A DNA stretch of 64,000 nucleotides from Chitinophagaceae bacterium (GTDB lineage Bacteria; Bacteroidota; Bacteroidia; Chitinophagales; Chitinophagaceae): assembly GCA_016708765.1 (NCBI GenBank), contig JADJFD010000005.1:248001-312000 (forward strand). The letters are read 5' to 3'. Positions 26,311-34,188 of this stretch are shown piece after piece. Within the stretch, counting starts at the first letter, position 1; each line of letters opens with the position of its first letter. The notes under the pieces are model-generated. The model had not been told where the DNA came from. It did not search any database and saw nothing but the letters and a program-made list of their open reading frames with translations. A program made the translations under genes and the position numbers.

Positions 26311-26350
26311 CATCATAACGAAAAAGAAAAGCGAAGAATTTTTTGTGCCA

Positions 26351-26383
26351 AGCTGTGGTACTACTATTATCGTCTGTTGCGTC
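26351..26383. repeat. Direct repeat, copy 1
   Basis: AGCTGTGGTACTACTATTAT plus CGTCTGTTGCGTC; 30 of 33 bases match copy 2 at 28231-28263. A second shared block, AATTCTACT followed by a GCAA, occurs after both copies (26432-26446 and 28282-28296) with a different spacer. A hairpin CCCGATA-TTT-ATCGGG lies at about 26459-26474. Confidence 0.6.
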
Positions 26384-26505
26384 GCATTTATGCACCGAAG
26401 CTTAAGCGTAGGTGCACTCTTCTGCTGCATGAATTCTACTCGGCAATTTGCAGCATCCCGATATTTATCGGGAATTAGGAATTCGATTGAGCAGATTGAT
26501 TAATC

Positions 26506-26735
26506 CTTTATTTCTTTTGTAAATAATCATTGAGATAAATGCATAAATTTTCCGGATGCTAACCAGCAGTAGCAGTAAATGGAAAATGATTTTTTTAATC
26601 AACGTCATCATTAACGCCGGCATTTTTGGTTTACCATCTAAGGCTTTTAACCGTTCAGCCGGGCTTTATTTTATTCGCCATAATGATTTTGAAACAACCA
26701 CTTTTGATTTTTACACCCCGATAAGTAAATACTAG
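26506..26735 (+). pseudogene. Truncated duplicate of the amino acid permease 5' end
   Basis: From about 26506 to 26655 the sequence follows 24391-24541 closely, including the non-coding leader (TTTTCCGGATGCTAA at the start codon of both) and the codons for SKWKMIFLINVIINAGIFGL and PSKAF. After that the similarity ends and the frame closes at a TAG (26733-26735) after 59 codons. It is a partial duplication, not a functional transporter. The second copy differs at several codons, so it is not recent. Confidence 0.75.
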
Positions 26736-26773
26736 TAAAACTACGTTTAGAAATGGGGTAGTTTTCTGCTTGT

Positions 26774-27052
26774 ATGTTTCCAAAAGTTTTTCTTCTTTTG
26801 TTCTATCCAATATTCTTGATTATGCAACTAATGATGTACTTAGGCAACGACCTCATCGACTCCATACCTGTAAACGATCAAGATCTTCGGGTACCCGGTT
26901 ATCTTGGCAAATTTAAACGCAGTCTAAAAGAAAAATATAGAAGCCTGATTACGACTACGGAAGAACCTATCGAATTTTTGGTTTGCAACCCTACTATGCA
27001 ACCCGAAATACCTTTGCCAGAAGATAATATACCCAACCCTACCTGCGAATAA
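26774..27052 (+). CDS. Hypothetical protein with N-terminal membrane segment
   Basis: A 92-residue frame starting at a plausible ATG. Residues 1-24 (MFPKVFLLLFYPIFLIMQLM) are hydrophobic and could anchor the protein, followed by an acidic and proline-rich C-terminus (PLPEDNIPNPTCE). It lies between the permease fragment and the convergent Rieske gene, in a rearranged zone. No family was recognised. The coding nature is uncertain but codon use looks normal. Confidence 0.4.
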   Translation: MFPKVFLLLFYPIFLIMQLMMYLGNDLIDSIPVNDQDLRVPGYLGKFKRSLKEKYRSLITTTEEPIEFLVCNPTMQPEIPLPEDNIPNPTCE

Positions 27053-27070
27053 ATTAAAGACTGATTTAAT

Positions 27071-28201
27071 TTACACATTCATATCCGGATTATCCATTCC
27101 AAAACTCAGCGAATCTTCCTTATGTGGTTTTGGTGCTTTTAATTTTGAAGCATCCATATGCTTGATGCTTTGTAATGTATCCACACAATTATCTACCAGT
27201 TCTTTTGCCGTACGTTTTACGTATTCGCTTTTTTTAAATTGTAATACATTCTTATCCATGTCTTCCGCTGTCCAGCCTCTGCTCCAGCCGAGAAAACTAA
27301 ATGGGGGAAACGTAAAACCAAGATCGGTAAAGAATACCATCATCTGCCCGGCAACTGCCTGAATATTATCTTGCCCGCCGGTGATGATGAAAGAAGCTAC
27401 TTTATTTTTCACCAGCACTTTATCTTTTAGTGTTATCTGATTTTGCACACAGTTTAGCCGCTCGGCCATTTTAAAATAAAGAGATGATGCATTACCCCAA
27501 CGGATAGGCGTAGCCACCAAAATAATATCGGCCCAGAGAATCATATCCCGGTACACTTGTGTCATTCCATCATTCGGTTCCATTTCGGTAATGCTGCAAG
27601 GCCAGGTGCAGGCATTCATGTGCTGACTGTAATAACCTTCGCAGGCACGGAAACCCAGCTCCCGCAGCTTGAGCATTTTAGTAGCTGCGCCATGTTTTTC
27701 GGCAGCATATTCCAATGCTGTTTCCAATGCCGCTTCCGATGTGCTGTACCTTGGCAAGTCATCATTCATATTGGTAGTGCTAATGCCCAGAATGTTTTTT
27801 GATGTCGGCGTAGTTTCATATTTCAATTTCATTAAATCTTCAATCGCCGACATATCATGCATGGCACGGTGTGCTTTCTGTACCGGTAGTGTGCTTATTA
27901 ATATATCATCGCCATCAATCTTTACTTCGTACACCGCTTGTTTGTCTTCATAGCCCGGTGGGGCGGCGCCGGTTTTAATATTATACTCCCAGCCATGCCA
28001 GGGGCAGGCTACATAGTGGCCATCATCTTTTTTGGTAACAGCACCCAAACCCAGCGGACCAGCTTTGTGCAGGCAGGCATTGCCAATAGCGGTTATCTCT
28101 TTATTAAAATGAAACAACGCTACTTTCTGTGCACCGCATTCTACAATTTTTTGTGCCCCTTCGGGTAGTTCTTTTACAGAACAGGCTTTGATGAATTCCA
28201 T
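27071..28201 (-). CDS. Rieske [2Fe-2S] domain fused to NAD(P)H-dependent FMN reductase-like flavodoxin domain
   Basis: A 376-residue fusion. Residues 1-105 are a Rieske domain: ligands Cys43/His45 in NACLHKAGPLG and Cys66/His69 in ACPWHGWEYN. The remainder is a flavodoxin-like FMN reductase fold (GISTTNMNDDLPRYSTSEAAL for the FMN phosphate loop, IILVATPIRWGNASSLYFKMAERL, then ASFIITGGQDNIQAVAGQMM). The likely chemistry is electron transfer between a reduced flavin and the iron-sulfur cluster, perhaps to an oxygenase partner, but none is nearby. It lies between two copies of a direct repeat. The start at MEFIKACSVKEL is a clear ATG. Confidence 0.85.
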   Translation of the reverse strand: MEFIKACSVKELPEGAQKIVECGAQKVALFHFNKEITAIGNACLHKAGPLGLGAVTKKDDGHYVACPWHGWEYNIKTGAAPPGYEDKQAVYEVKIDGDDILISTLPVQKAHRAMHDMSAIEDLMKLKYETTPTSKNILGISTTNMNDDLPRYSTSEAALETALEYAAEKHGAATKMLKLRELGFRACEGYYSQHMNACTWPCSITEMEPNDGMTQVYRDMILWADIILVATPIRWGNASSLYFKMAERLNCVQNQITLKDKVLVKNKVASFIITGGQDNIQAVAGQMMVFFTDLGFTFPPFSFLGWSRGWTAEDMDKNVLQFKKSEYVKRTAKELVDNCVDTLQSIKHMDASKLKAPKPHKEDSLSFGMDNPDMNV

Positions 28202-28230
28202 ACATACAAGTTAGGAATTTTTTTGGGGTG

Positions 28231-28263
28231 AGCTGGGGTACTACTATCATCGTCTGTTGTGTC
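28231..28263. repeat. Direct repeat, copy 2
   Basis: AGCTGGGGTACTACTATCAT plus CGTCTGTTGTGTC, the partner of 26351-26383, 1.88 kb apart in the same orientation. Confidence 0.6.
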
Positions 28264-28365
28264 ACCACTGCATCGTTCGGTAATTCTACTGAGCAAATAT
28301 CAAACACTCCAATATGACCCTTATAGTCCGTTGACTTAAAAGCCACAATAGCAGACCTTACACCT

Positions 28366-28587
28366 ATGAACATCAAAGACAAAGTCGGGCAACGAATAAA
28401 GGAGTTGAGAAACGATTTAGAAATATCACAAGAAGCTCTTGGCTTAAAAGCAGATGTTGATAGAACCTATGTTACAGATGTAGAAAATGGAAGAAGAAAT
28501 GTTTCAGTTGAAATTTTGGAGCGGCTTATCAAAGCACTTGGTGTGTCAATTGCTGAATTTTTTAATAGTAAAGAGTTTAAAAAATGA
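28366..28587 (+). CDS. XRE-family helix-turn-helix regulator
   Basis: A 73-residue protein made up of a single Cro/C1-type helix-turn-helix: VGQRIKELRNDLEISQEALGLKADVDRTYVTDVENGRRNVSVEILERLIKAL. The size and the recognition helix region (DRTYVTDVENG) resemble small controller proteins of restriction-modification and other defence operons. Its stop codon overlaps the start of the following nuclease-helicase gene (ATGATG at 28584-28589), so the two are probably translated together. It may repress or time expression of the module; this is inferred. Confidence 0.85.
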   Translation: MNIKDKVGQRIKELRNDLEISQEALGLKADVDRTYVTDVENGRRNVSVEILERLIKALGVSIAEFFNSKEFKK

Positions 28588-30630
28588 TGCAAGCATATTA
28601 CAGTAACTCGTTTAATAATTTTGTATTAGATGATCCAAATAGAATATTGGGAATACTAAATAAAGGCGGAATCGAATTTGCTTCTCAATTTAATGACGTA
28701 AATATAGCATGGGACATTTCGATCCCTTTATACCAACAAACAGTTAATTCGTTATTATCATTAATTCCAGATTCTGAAAAATGGATTATCCTTTTAGAAT
28801 ATGAAATTCCTAGATTAGGGGGAAGAATAGATGCAGTAATATTAGCACATGATATCATTTTTGTTTTAGAATATAAAACTGATAGAGATCAATATTTACT
28901 TTCAGATCTAAGGCAAGCAGAAGATTATGCATTAGATCTTTTTGATTTTCATTTAGAGAGTCGAAATAAAATAATAGTGCCAATTTTAATAGCTCCTCTT
29001 GCTACTGAAAAACTAAAAAATTTATCTTCCGATTCATTGAAAAATGTTAAAGAATCCCTTACCGCTAATCAGGAAAATCTAAGTACAATAATTTATAAAA
29101 CTTTTAATAGTTTTCACAATCCCAATAGTCAGGTTATTGATCCAATTAAATGGGAGCAAAGTGAATATCATCCAACACCCACAATTATCCAAGCTGCAAA
29201 AGCACTTTTTGCTGGTCAAAAAGTAGAAGCAATCACAAAAACAGAAGCTGAGTCAAAAAATATTTTTAAAGTAACAAACTATATTATCGATTTAATAAAA
29301 GATGCAGAACAAAATAAAAGGAAAGTAGTATGTTTTGTTACAGGTGTACCAGGTGCAGGTAAAACATTGGTAGGATTAAATATTGTTCATGAAAAAGATG
29401 CATTCGGTGGAAATGAAAGTGATACTGCTTATTTTTCTGGAAATGGTCCATTAATTAAAGTTTTAAAAGAGGCTTTAATCAGAGATCATTATCATACTCA
29501 GATGATTAAATTTAATAGTGGTGAGATTTTAAATAGACCTACTAAATCATCTTCTGAACAAAGTGTTAAGTCAAAGATTCAGAATCTTCACCAATTTATT
29601 AAATCAGGTTTAAGGTCAAAATCAAAACCGAATGAAAGAATCGTAGTGTTTGATGAAGCTCAAAGATGTTGGGATGCTGATCATTTTTATAATAAATCCA
29701 TAAGAAATAAAAATCGAGAAACTAATCCATTTAATATTGAAAGAAGGCCAGAGGCTGAAATTCTATTTGAAATAATGGATCGACATGATTGGGCTGTAAT
29801 TATTGCACTAGTTGGGGGTGGTCAAGAAATCAATACTGGAGAAGCAGGAATTGCAGAATGGGGAAGAGTTATTAATTCAAAATATAATAATTGGCAAGTT
29901 CATATTTCTCCACAATTATATTTTGGAGATGACACAACTGCAGGGATTAAACTTTTCCAAGAAGAGCCGACTAATATTTTAATTAATACCAATAAAGACC
30001 TACACCTTTCTGTAAGTCAAAGATCATTTAGAGCAACTCATTTAAACACTTGGGTTAATGCAGTTATTGACAATAAACCAGAACTTGCTCAATTAGAAGC
30101 AAATGAAATAATTACAAAATATCCACTTTACATAACTAGAGATTTAAATTGTGCAAAAAAGTGGCTTCGTGATAGAATTCTTGGTAATAAAAGAGTAGGG
30201 TTAACGGCAAGTTCAGGCGGACTTCGATTAAAATCTTATGGAATTAATGTTAAAGAAGCAATAGATGAAGCCTATTGGTTTTTAAACGACGAAACAGATG
30301 TTAGATCTTCCTACTATTTAGAAATGATAGCAACAGAATTTGCAGTCCAAGGATTAGAACTAGATTGGGTTGGGATTTGTTGGGACAGTGATTTAAGAAG
30401 ATTATCTAAAAGTTGGATTTTAAAAATTTTTCTGGCACTACTTGGAAAAAGGTTCACAAAAAGAAGATCAATAATACCTATTAAACACATACCGTGTATT
30501 ATTAACTAGAGCTAGAGAGGGTTTAATTATTTGGGTGCCTAAAGGAGACAAAACGGATCCAACAAGATTGCCTGAGTTTTATGACCCAATATTTGATTAT
30601 TTAAAATCTTGTGGAATGACAGAAATTTAA
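28584..30630 (+). pseudogene. PD-(D/E)XK nuclease-DUF2075 (SF1) helicase, two frameshifts near the 3' end
   Basis: The N-terminal 140 residues fit a PD-(D/E)XK nuclease: Glu74 and Asp83 in YEIPRLGGRIDAVI, Glu96 and Lys98 in VLEYKTD, and Gln111. An SF1-type DUF2075 motor follows: Walker A TGVPGAGKT at 253-261, Walker B VVFDEAQR at about 355-361, VGGGQEINTGEAG, and SQRSFRATHLNTW. The continuous frame stops at 30509 (641 residues). Adding one G at 30415-30416 and one T at 30481-30482 restores KNFSGTTWKKV, then NTYRVLLTRAREGLIIWVPKGD and YDPIFDYLKSCGMTEI, ending at 30630. It overlaps the XRE gene and precedes a PLD nuclease gene. Base composition is more AT-rich than the neighbours. Confidence 0.82.
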
Positions 30631-30697
30631 TTATGTCAATTTTAACTTCTCTTTTTTAAATTAAATCACTTATTATTATAATTCTTAATTGCTGTTT

Positions 30698-31460
30698 ATG
30701 GAAATAATTCACCCTAATGAAATTGGCGCTAAAATTTCAACTGTCATATATAATGCAAAAAGTTTTTTTATTCAGTTTCTCCTTGGATAAATATTAAAAG
30801 TTGGAAAAAAGTTATTATTAACCTTGAAAAGGCTAAGAGCAAAAACATAGATATCAGATTCTATGTCAGAGAAATTGATAAAGACTTTTTGATACTTCAA
30901 AATTTAAATATTCCAATTTTTTACATTGAAGGTCTTCATACAAAACTTTATTTAAATGAGAAGAAATGGTTTTAACTAGTATGAATTTTCAAGAAGGCGC
31001 ATCTAATCATTCAATTGATTTAGGAATAAGATACACAGTAAATGACCCTGAATATTCGCTTTTATATAAATATTTTGAAGACTACATTAGTCCCTACTCT
31101 AACGAATTAAAAAATAAAAACGTTGCGCCAATTTCAGAGATTGATCAATTTTTGTTTGAACTAAAAGAGTTGTTCCCAGAAGAAACTATAAATGCCACTT
31201 CTACTTACCTCTATTTTTATAAAATCGTACCCGGGTTTGATGCATTTATTGAAAAAGTACAAATTATTATAAAGTCGAAAAGTAAAAGAGAAATAGCTAA
31301 CCTTAATGATATTTTTTTAAAGGTTACAAAAAAATTAGACAACTATTCAATAACTAATGATGATCCCGAAACTTTTAAATATTTTAAAATTTCAGTGCCA
31401 AATAACACAGCCCAAAAAACAGTGGAAATTATTAACAGAATAAGGGAAATTAGTTTCTAA
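30698..31460 (+). pseudogene. Phospholipase D-like nuclease domain protein, two frameshifts
   Basis: Only the part from 30966 is open in a long frame. Reading from the ATG at 30698 and adding one T at 30771-30772 and one A at 30964-30966 gives a 254-residue protein. It contains AKSFFISVSPWINIKSWKKV, then the HxK motif in EGLHTKLYLNEKKMVLTSMNF, with the downstream Ser and Asn of PLD nucleases. One HKD per chain implies a dimeric active site. The C-terminal half is helical and charged with no known domain. It lies 67 bases after the restored end of the DUF2075 helicase gene, and probably forms a module with it. Confidence 0.75.
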
Positions 31461-31670
31461 TTCCTTCTTAGATGTAATTTATTAAATTTCCTCACCAGCA
31501 TTTCAGATTTGGTGTTCGTTGCTTTTAGATTCGACATATTGTAGCTACGGGTCTTTTTATCATGCACATCGGCTATTCCCGTAAGGGAAGAAAACTAATA
31601 CAGCACATAATTTCTCACTCATTATTTAAGTCACCCTGAATAAATAAAAAAGAAACTTCATCTTTATTGT

Positions 31671-32396
31671 ATGAAATATTACGGCTTGTTGTTGTTCAAC
31701 TTCCTTTCATCCATTGCCATTGGGCAAGCCTTCATTCATGCTCACAACGATTATCAGCAAGCAGCACCGCTTACCAATGCACTGTGGCACAAAGTGTTTT
31801 CGCTAGAGGCAGATGTGTATCTGTATAATAATAAACTGGTGGTGGCGCATGCTACAAAAGAACTGCCTGCGGCTCCTACACTTGATAGCCTCTACCTGCA
31901 ACCGATTGTGGCACTGTTTGCAAAACATAATGGCCGCATTAGCAGCGATACCAACTATGCACCCATACTGATGATTGATATAAAAGAAAACGGAGCAGCT
32001 GTGCTGGCGAAACTATTATCCATGCTGCAAGTGCATCGTTCTGTTTTTGACAGAACAATTAATAAACTGGCGGTGCAAATCGTCATCAGCGGCGACAGAG
32101 GACCAATAGCTGCATGGAGCACTTATGCACCTATACTCTTCTTTGATGGCAGACCTTATGAAAACTATGATAGTACTACCTTGGAACGGGTAGCTTTTAT
32201 TGGTGATGGCTATGCTAGTTATAAAAATAATATGGCGGGTATTGAACAGGCTGCGGTTGCTATTCATAGTAAACAAAAACTGTTTCGTTTGTGGGGTTAT
32301 CCTGATACTCCTGATATGTGGCAACAAATGTTGCAATGGGGTGTTGATATTTTAAATACGGATAAGGTGGAAGAGTGTAGGGAGTTTTTTAAGTAA
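31671..32396 (+). CDS. PLC-like (glycerophosphodiester/PI-PLC superfamily) phosphodiesterase
   Basis: A 241-residue protein with a short signal peptide ending about SIAIGQ. FIHAHNDYQQAAPLTNALWHKVFSLEADVYLYNN contains the catalytic His and Asn and the metal-binding Glu and Asp of the TIM-barrel phosphodiesterase superfamily. ILMIDIKENGAA, GDRGP and WGYPDTPDMWQQMLQWGVDILNTDKVE continue the pattern. It resembles AIM6-like phosphodiesterases. A secreted role in phosphodiester turnover is likely but the substrate is unknown. A degenerate hairpin repeat lies directly after the stop codon. Confidence 0.75.
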   Translation: MKYYGLLLFNFLSSIAIGQAFIHAHNDYQQAAPLTNALWHKVFSLEADVYLYNNKLVVAHATKELPAAPTLDSLYLQPIVALFAKHNGRISSDTNYAPILMIDIKENGAAVLAKLLSMLQVHRSVFDRTINKLAVQIVISGDRGPIAAWSTYAPILFFDGRPYENYDSTTLERVAFIGDGYASYKNNMAGIEQAAVAIHSKQKLFRLWGYPDTPDMWQQMLQWGVDILNTDKVEECREFFK

Positions 32397-32400
32397 GGGT

Positions 32401-32469
32401 TTGAGATACCTCACTTCGTTCGGTATGACAAACTTTGAGAGAAAGATTCCGGATAAAGTCCGGAATGAC
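32401..32469. repeat. Intergenic hairpin repeat, copy A
   Basis: Begins with a TACCTCACTTCGTTCGGTA stretch, then TTTGAGAGAAAGATTCCGGATAAAGTCCGGAATGAC. The blocks TTGAGAGAAAG and CGGAATGAC recur at 33652-33706 with a different inner hairpin. Confidence 0.5.
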
Positions 32470-32481
32470 GATGCACAAAGA

Positions 32482-33639
32482 CTAATACAACAGATAATCA
32501 CTCATTGTATTTATCCACTCAATATTTAACTGAGTAACAAAAGGTTCTTTATTTTGTATGCCTGCAAATGCATCCTTCACACCCAGCAGCAGATCAAGAT
32601 GTCGTTGACCCGAAGGGTTGATATTGGTTTTATACAGCCGCTCGGTTAACTGGTTAGGATATAGTTTATATAAAGTTTGCAATACGATGATGCCTGTTTG
32701 TACAGCGAAGAATAATTTTTCGTTGGTAACAAACAGTTCTACACCATGGCATAACTGGTTTTTATAGACACCAGCCTGTGCACTGTATCGAACGCCTTTT
32801 ACTTTTACGGCCGGCAGTTGCTCTTGTAGTTCTTTTTGCAAGGCAGCCATTGCAATCCACGGTGCGCCACAAACCCTGAACGGCGTTTCCGTACCTCTGC
32901 CTTCATCTACATTTACACCTTCCAGCAATCCCATACCGGGATAGCACATGGCAGTATGTATATCCGTCATGGCAGGTGATGTGGGTACAAATGAAAAATC
33001 ATGCAGCGCTGTGTAATGCCGCCGGTAATTTTTTACTTTTATTATTTCCAGTTCCAAACCACTAAGCTTTGTGGCGGCAAAATAATTGGCCAGCTCACCC
33101 AACGTACAAGCATGTTTTACAGGTATAGACCAGCGGCCTAAAAAGGAAGAACAGTTTGTTTCATCCAGCATCGGGCCTTCTGCTTTTTCCAACGAGGCGC
33201 CAATGGGATTAGGTCGGTCGAGAATAATTAATTTCTTTTTACAGGTGGCACAGGCTTCCATTACATATGTCATTGTCCATAAATAGGTATAGAAGCGGCA
33301 ACCGATATCGGGTATATCAAACAAAACTATATCTATATCCTGCAAGTCTTCTTCGGTTGGTGCCAGCTTTGCTCCGTATAAACTGATAACGGGTAAGCCG
33401 GTTAGTATATCTGTTGCGTTATGTTGTGCCACACCATCTTCTCCTTTTGTATGGATGCCATGTTCTGGAGAAAAAAGTTTGGTGATATTGTAACCGTTTT
33501 CAATCAATGCTATGCGAGAAGCGATGCGGGAAGTAGTTTTAGCAGCATCATTCGTTACCAATGCAATTCTTTTTTCTTTCCAGGTAAAAAGTTTTTCTAC
33601 CAATTGATCAATTCCATATTGAACATTTTTATTCTCCAT
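32482..33639 (-). CDS. DUF1343 protein, NamZ-type exo-beta-N-acetylmuramidase family
   Basis: A 385-residue protein with the DUF1343 layout: RIALVTNDAAKTT, LFSPEHGIHTKGEDGVAQ, then IDIVLFDIPDIGCRFYTYLWTM, LIILDRPNPIGA and MCYPGMGLLEGVNVDEGRGTETPF. Members such as NamZ remove N-acetylmuramic acid from peptidoglycan fragments. No signal peptide is seen from the ATG at 33639, so a cytoplasmic role in cell-wall recycling is likely. The frame continues 23 codons upstream, but those codons come from a palindromic repeat and were not used. Confidence 0.85.
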   Translation of the reverse strand: MENKNVQYGIDQLVEKLFTWKEKRIALVTNDAAKTTSRIASRIALIENGYNITKLFSPEHGIHTKGEDGVAQHNATDILTGLPVISLYGAKLAPTEEDLQDIDIVLFDIPDIGCRFYTYLWTMTYVMEACATCKKKLIILDRPNPIGASLEKAEGPMLDETNCSSFLGRWSIPVKHACTLGELANYFAATKLSGLELEIIKVKNYRRHYTALHDFSFVPTSPAMTDIHTAMCYPGMGLLEGVNVDEGRGTETPFRVCGAPWIAMAALQKELQEQLPAVKVKGVRYSAQAGVYKNQLCHGVELFVTNEKLFFAVQTGIIVLQTLYKLYPNQLTERLYKTNINPSGQRHLDLLLGVKDAFAGIQNKEPFVTQLNIEWINTMSDYLLY

Positions 33640-33651
33640 TGTATGAAGATA

Positions 33652-33706
33652 TTGAGAGAAAGTTTGCGGGGCAAACCTGCCTGTCGGCAGACAGGCCCGG
33701 AATGAC
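33652..33706. repeat. Intergenic hairpin repeat, copy B
   Basis: TTGAGAGAAAG, then two hairpins (TTTGCGGGGCAAA and CCTGTCGGCAGACAGG), then CGGAATGAC. It shares its ends with copy A at 32401-32469; together they flank the DUF1343 gene. Confidence 0.5.
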
Positions 33707-33718
33707 AAATGCTAAAGC

Positions 33719-33748
33719 AAAAAAGCCGTCGACTTGCGCCGGCGGCTT
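33719..33748 (-). terminator. Terminator after the GreA-like gene
   Basis: Minus strand AAGCCGCCG / CGACGGCTT stem with one G-T pair and an 8-base loop, followed by a T run. Confidence 0.75.
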
Positions 33749-33777
33749 ATAACCCCACATAAAACTACATTTGGTGA

Positions 33778-34179
33778 TCAAAGTACGGGAGGGCTTACCT
33801 CCAATATGGTAAATGACTTAGTACCGGAAGGAACTTTCCAGTTTAATTTATGGCCTTTACAAAACCCGATTAGTGCCGTTCCTATTGGAGAAAGAACAGA
33901 TATTTTTCTTTCCTTAATGTTTGCCTTATCTGGTGTAACCACCATCAGCTCCAGCAAGCGGCCTTCCTTTTCATCTCTGATAGTTACTCTTGAATTAAGC
34001 CGCACCACATCGGCAGGCAGTTCTTCTGCGTCTACTAGTTTGGCTTTTTTTAATTCTTTGCCCAGCTCAATAGCGTCTTTGCCACTGTATGCATTTTGCC
34101 CACCGGTATGTGCTAAATGATCCATTATTATATTGTAATCACCTTTTCCCATTAGGATGGGAGTTTTTTCTTTTTTCAT
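33778..34179 (-). CDS. GreA/GreB-family (Rnk-like) elongation factor
   Basis: A 133-residue protein. The C-terminal half (RVTIRDEKEGRLLELMVVTPDKANIKERKISVLSPIGTALIGFCKGH) is the FKBP-like GreA/GreB domain; the N-terminal half is shorter than the GreA coiled coil, as in Rnk-like regulators. Such proteins bind the secondary channel of RNA polymerase; whether this one has transcript-cleavage activity is doubtful with so short an N-terminal arm. It lies just downstream of a glutamate synthase-like gene with nine bases between, so they are probably cotranscribed. Confidence 0.85.
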   Translation of the reverse strand: MKKEKTPILMGKGDYNIIMDHLAHTGGQNAYSGKDAIELGKELKKAKLVDAEELPADVVRLNSRVTIRDEKEGRLLELMVVTPDKANIKERKISVLSPIGTALIGFCKGHKLNWKVPSGTKSFTILEVSPPVL

Positions 34180-34188
34180 GTTATTAAT

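Noticed and set aside
26282..26503. 73-codon frame after the GNAT gene
   Set aside because: It is Cys-rich, spans the direct repeat and a hairpin, and resembles no protein; best explained as chance.
33640..33708. Longer N-terminus for the DUF1343 protein
   Set aside because: The extra codons are translated from a palindromic repeat (CCTGTCGGCAGACAGG).
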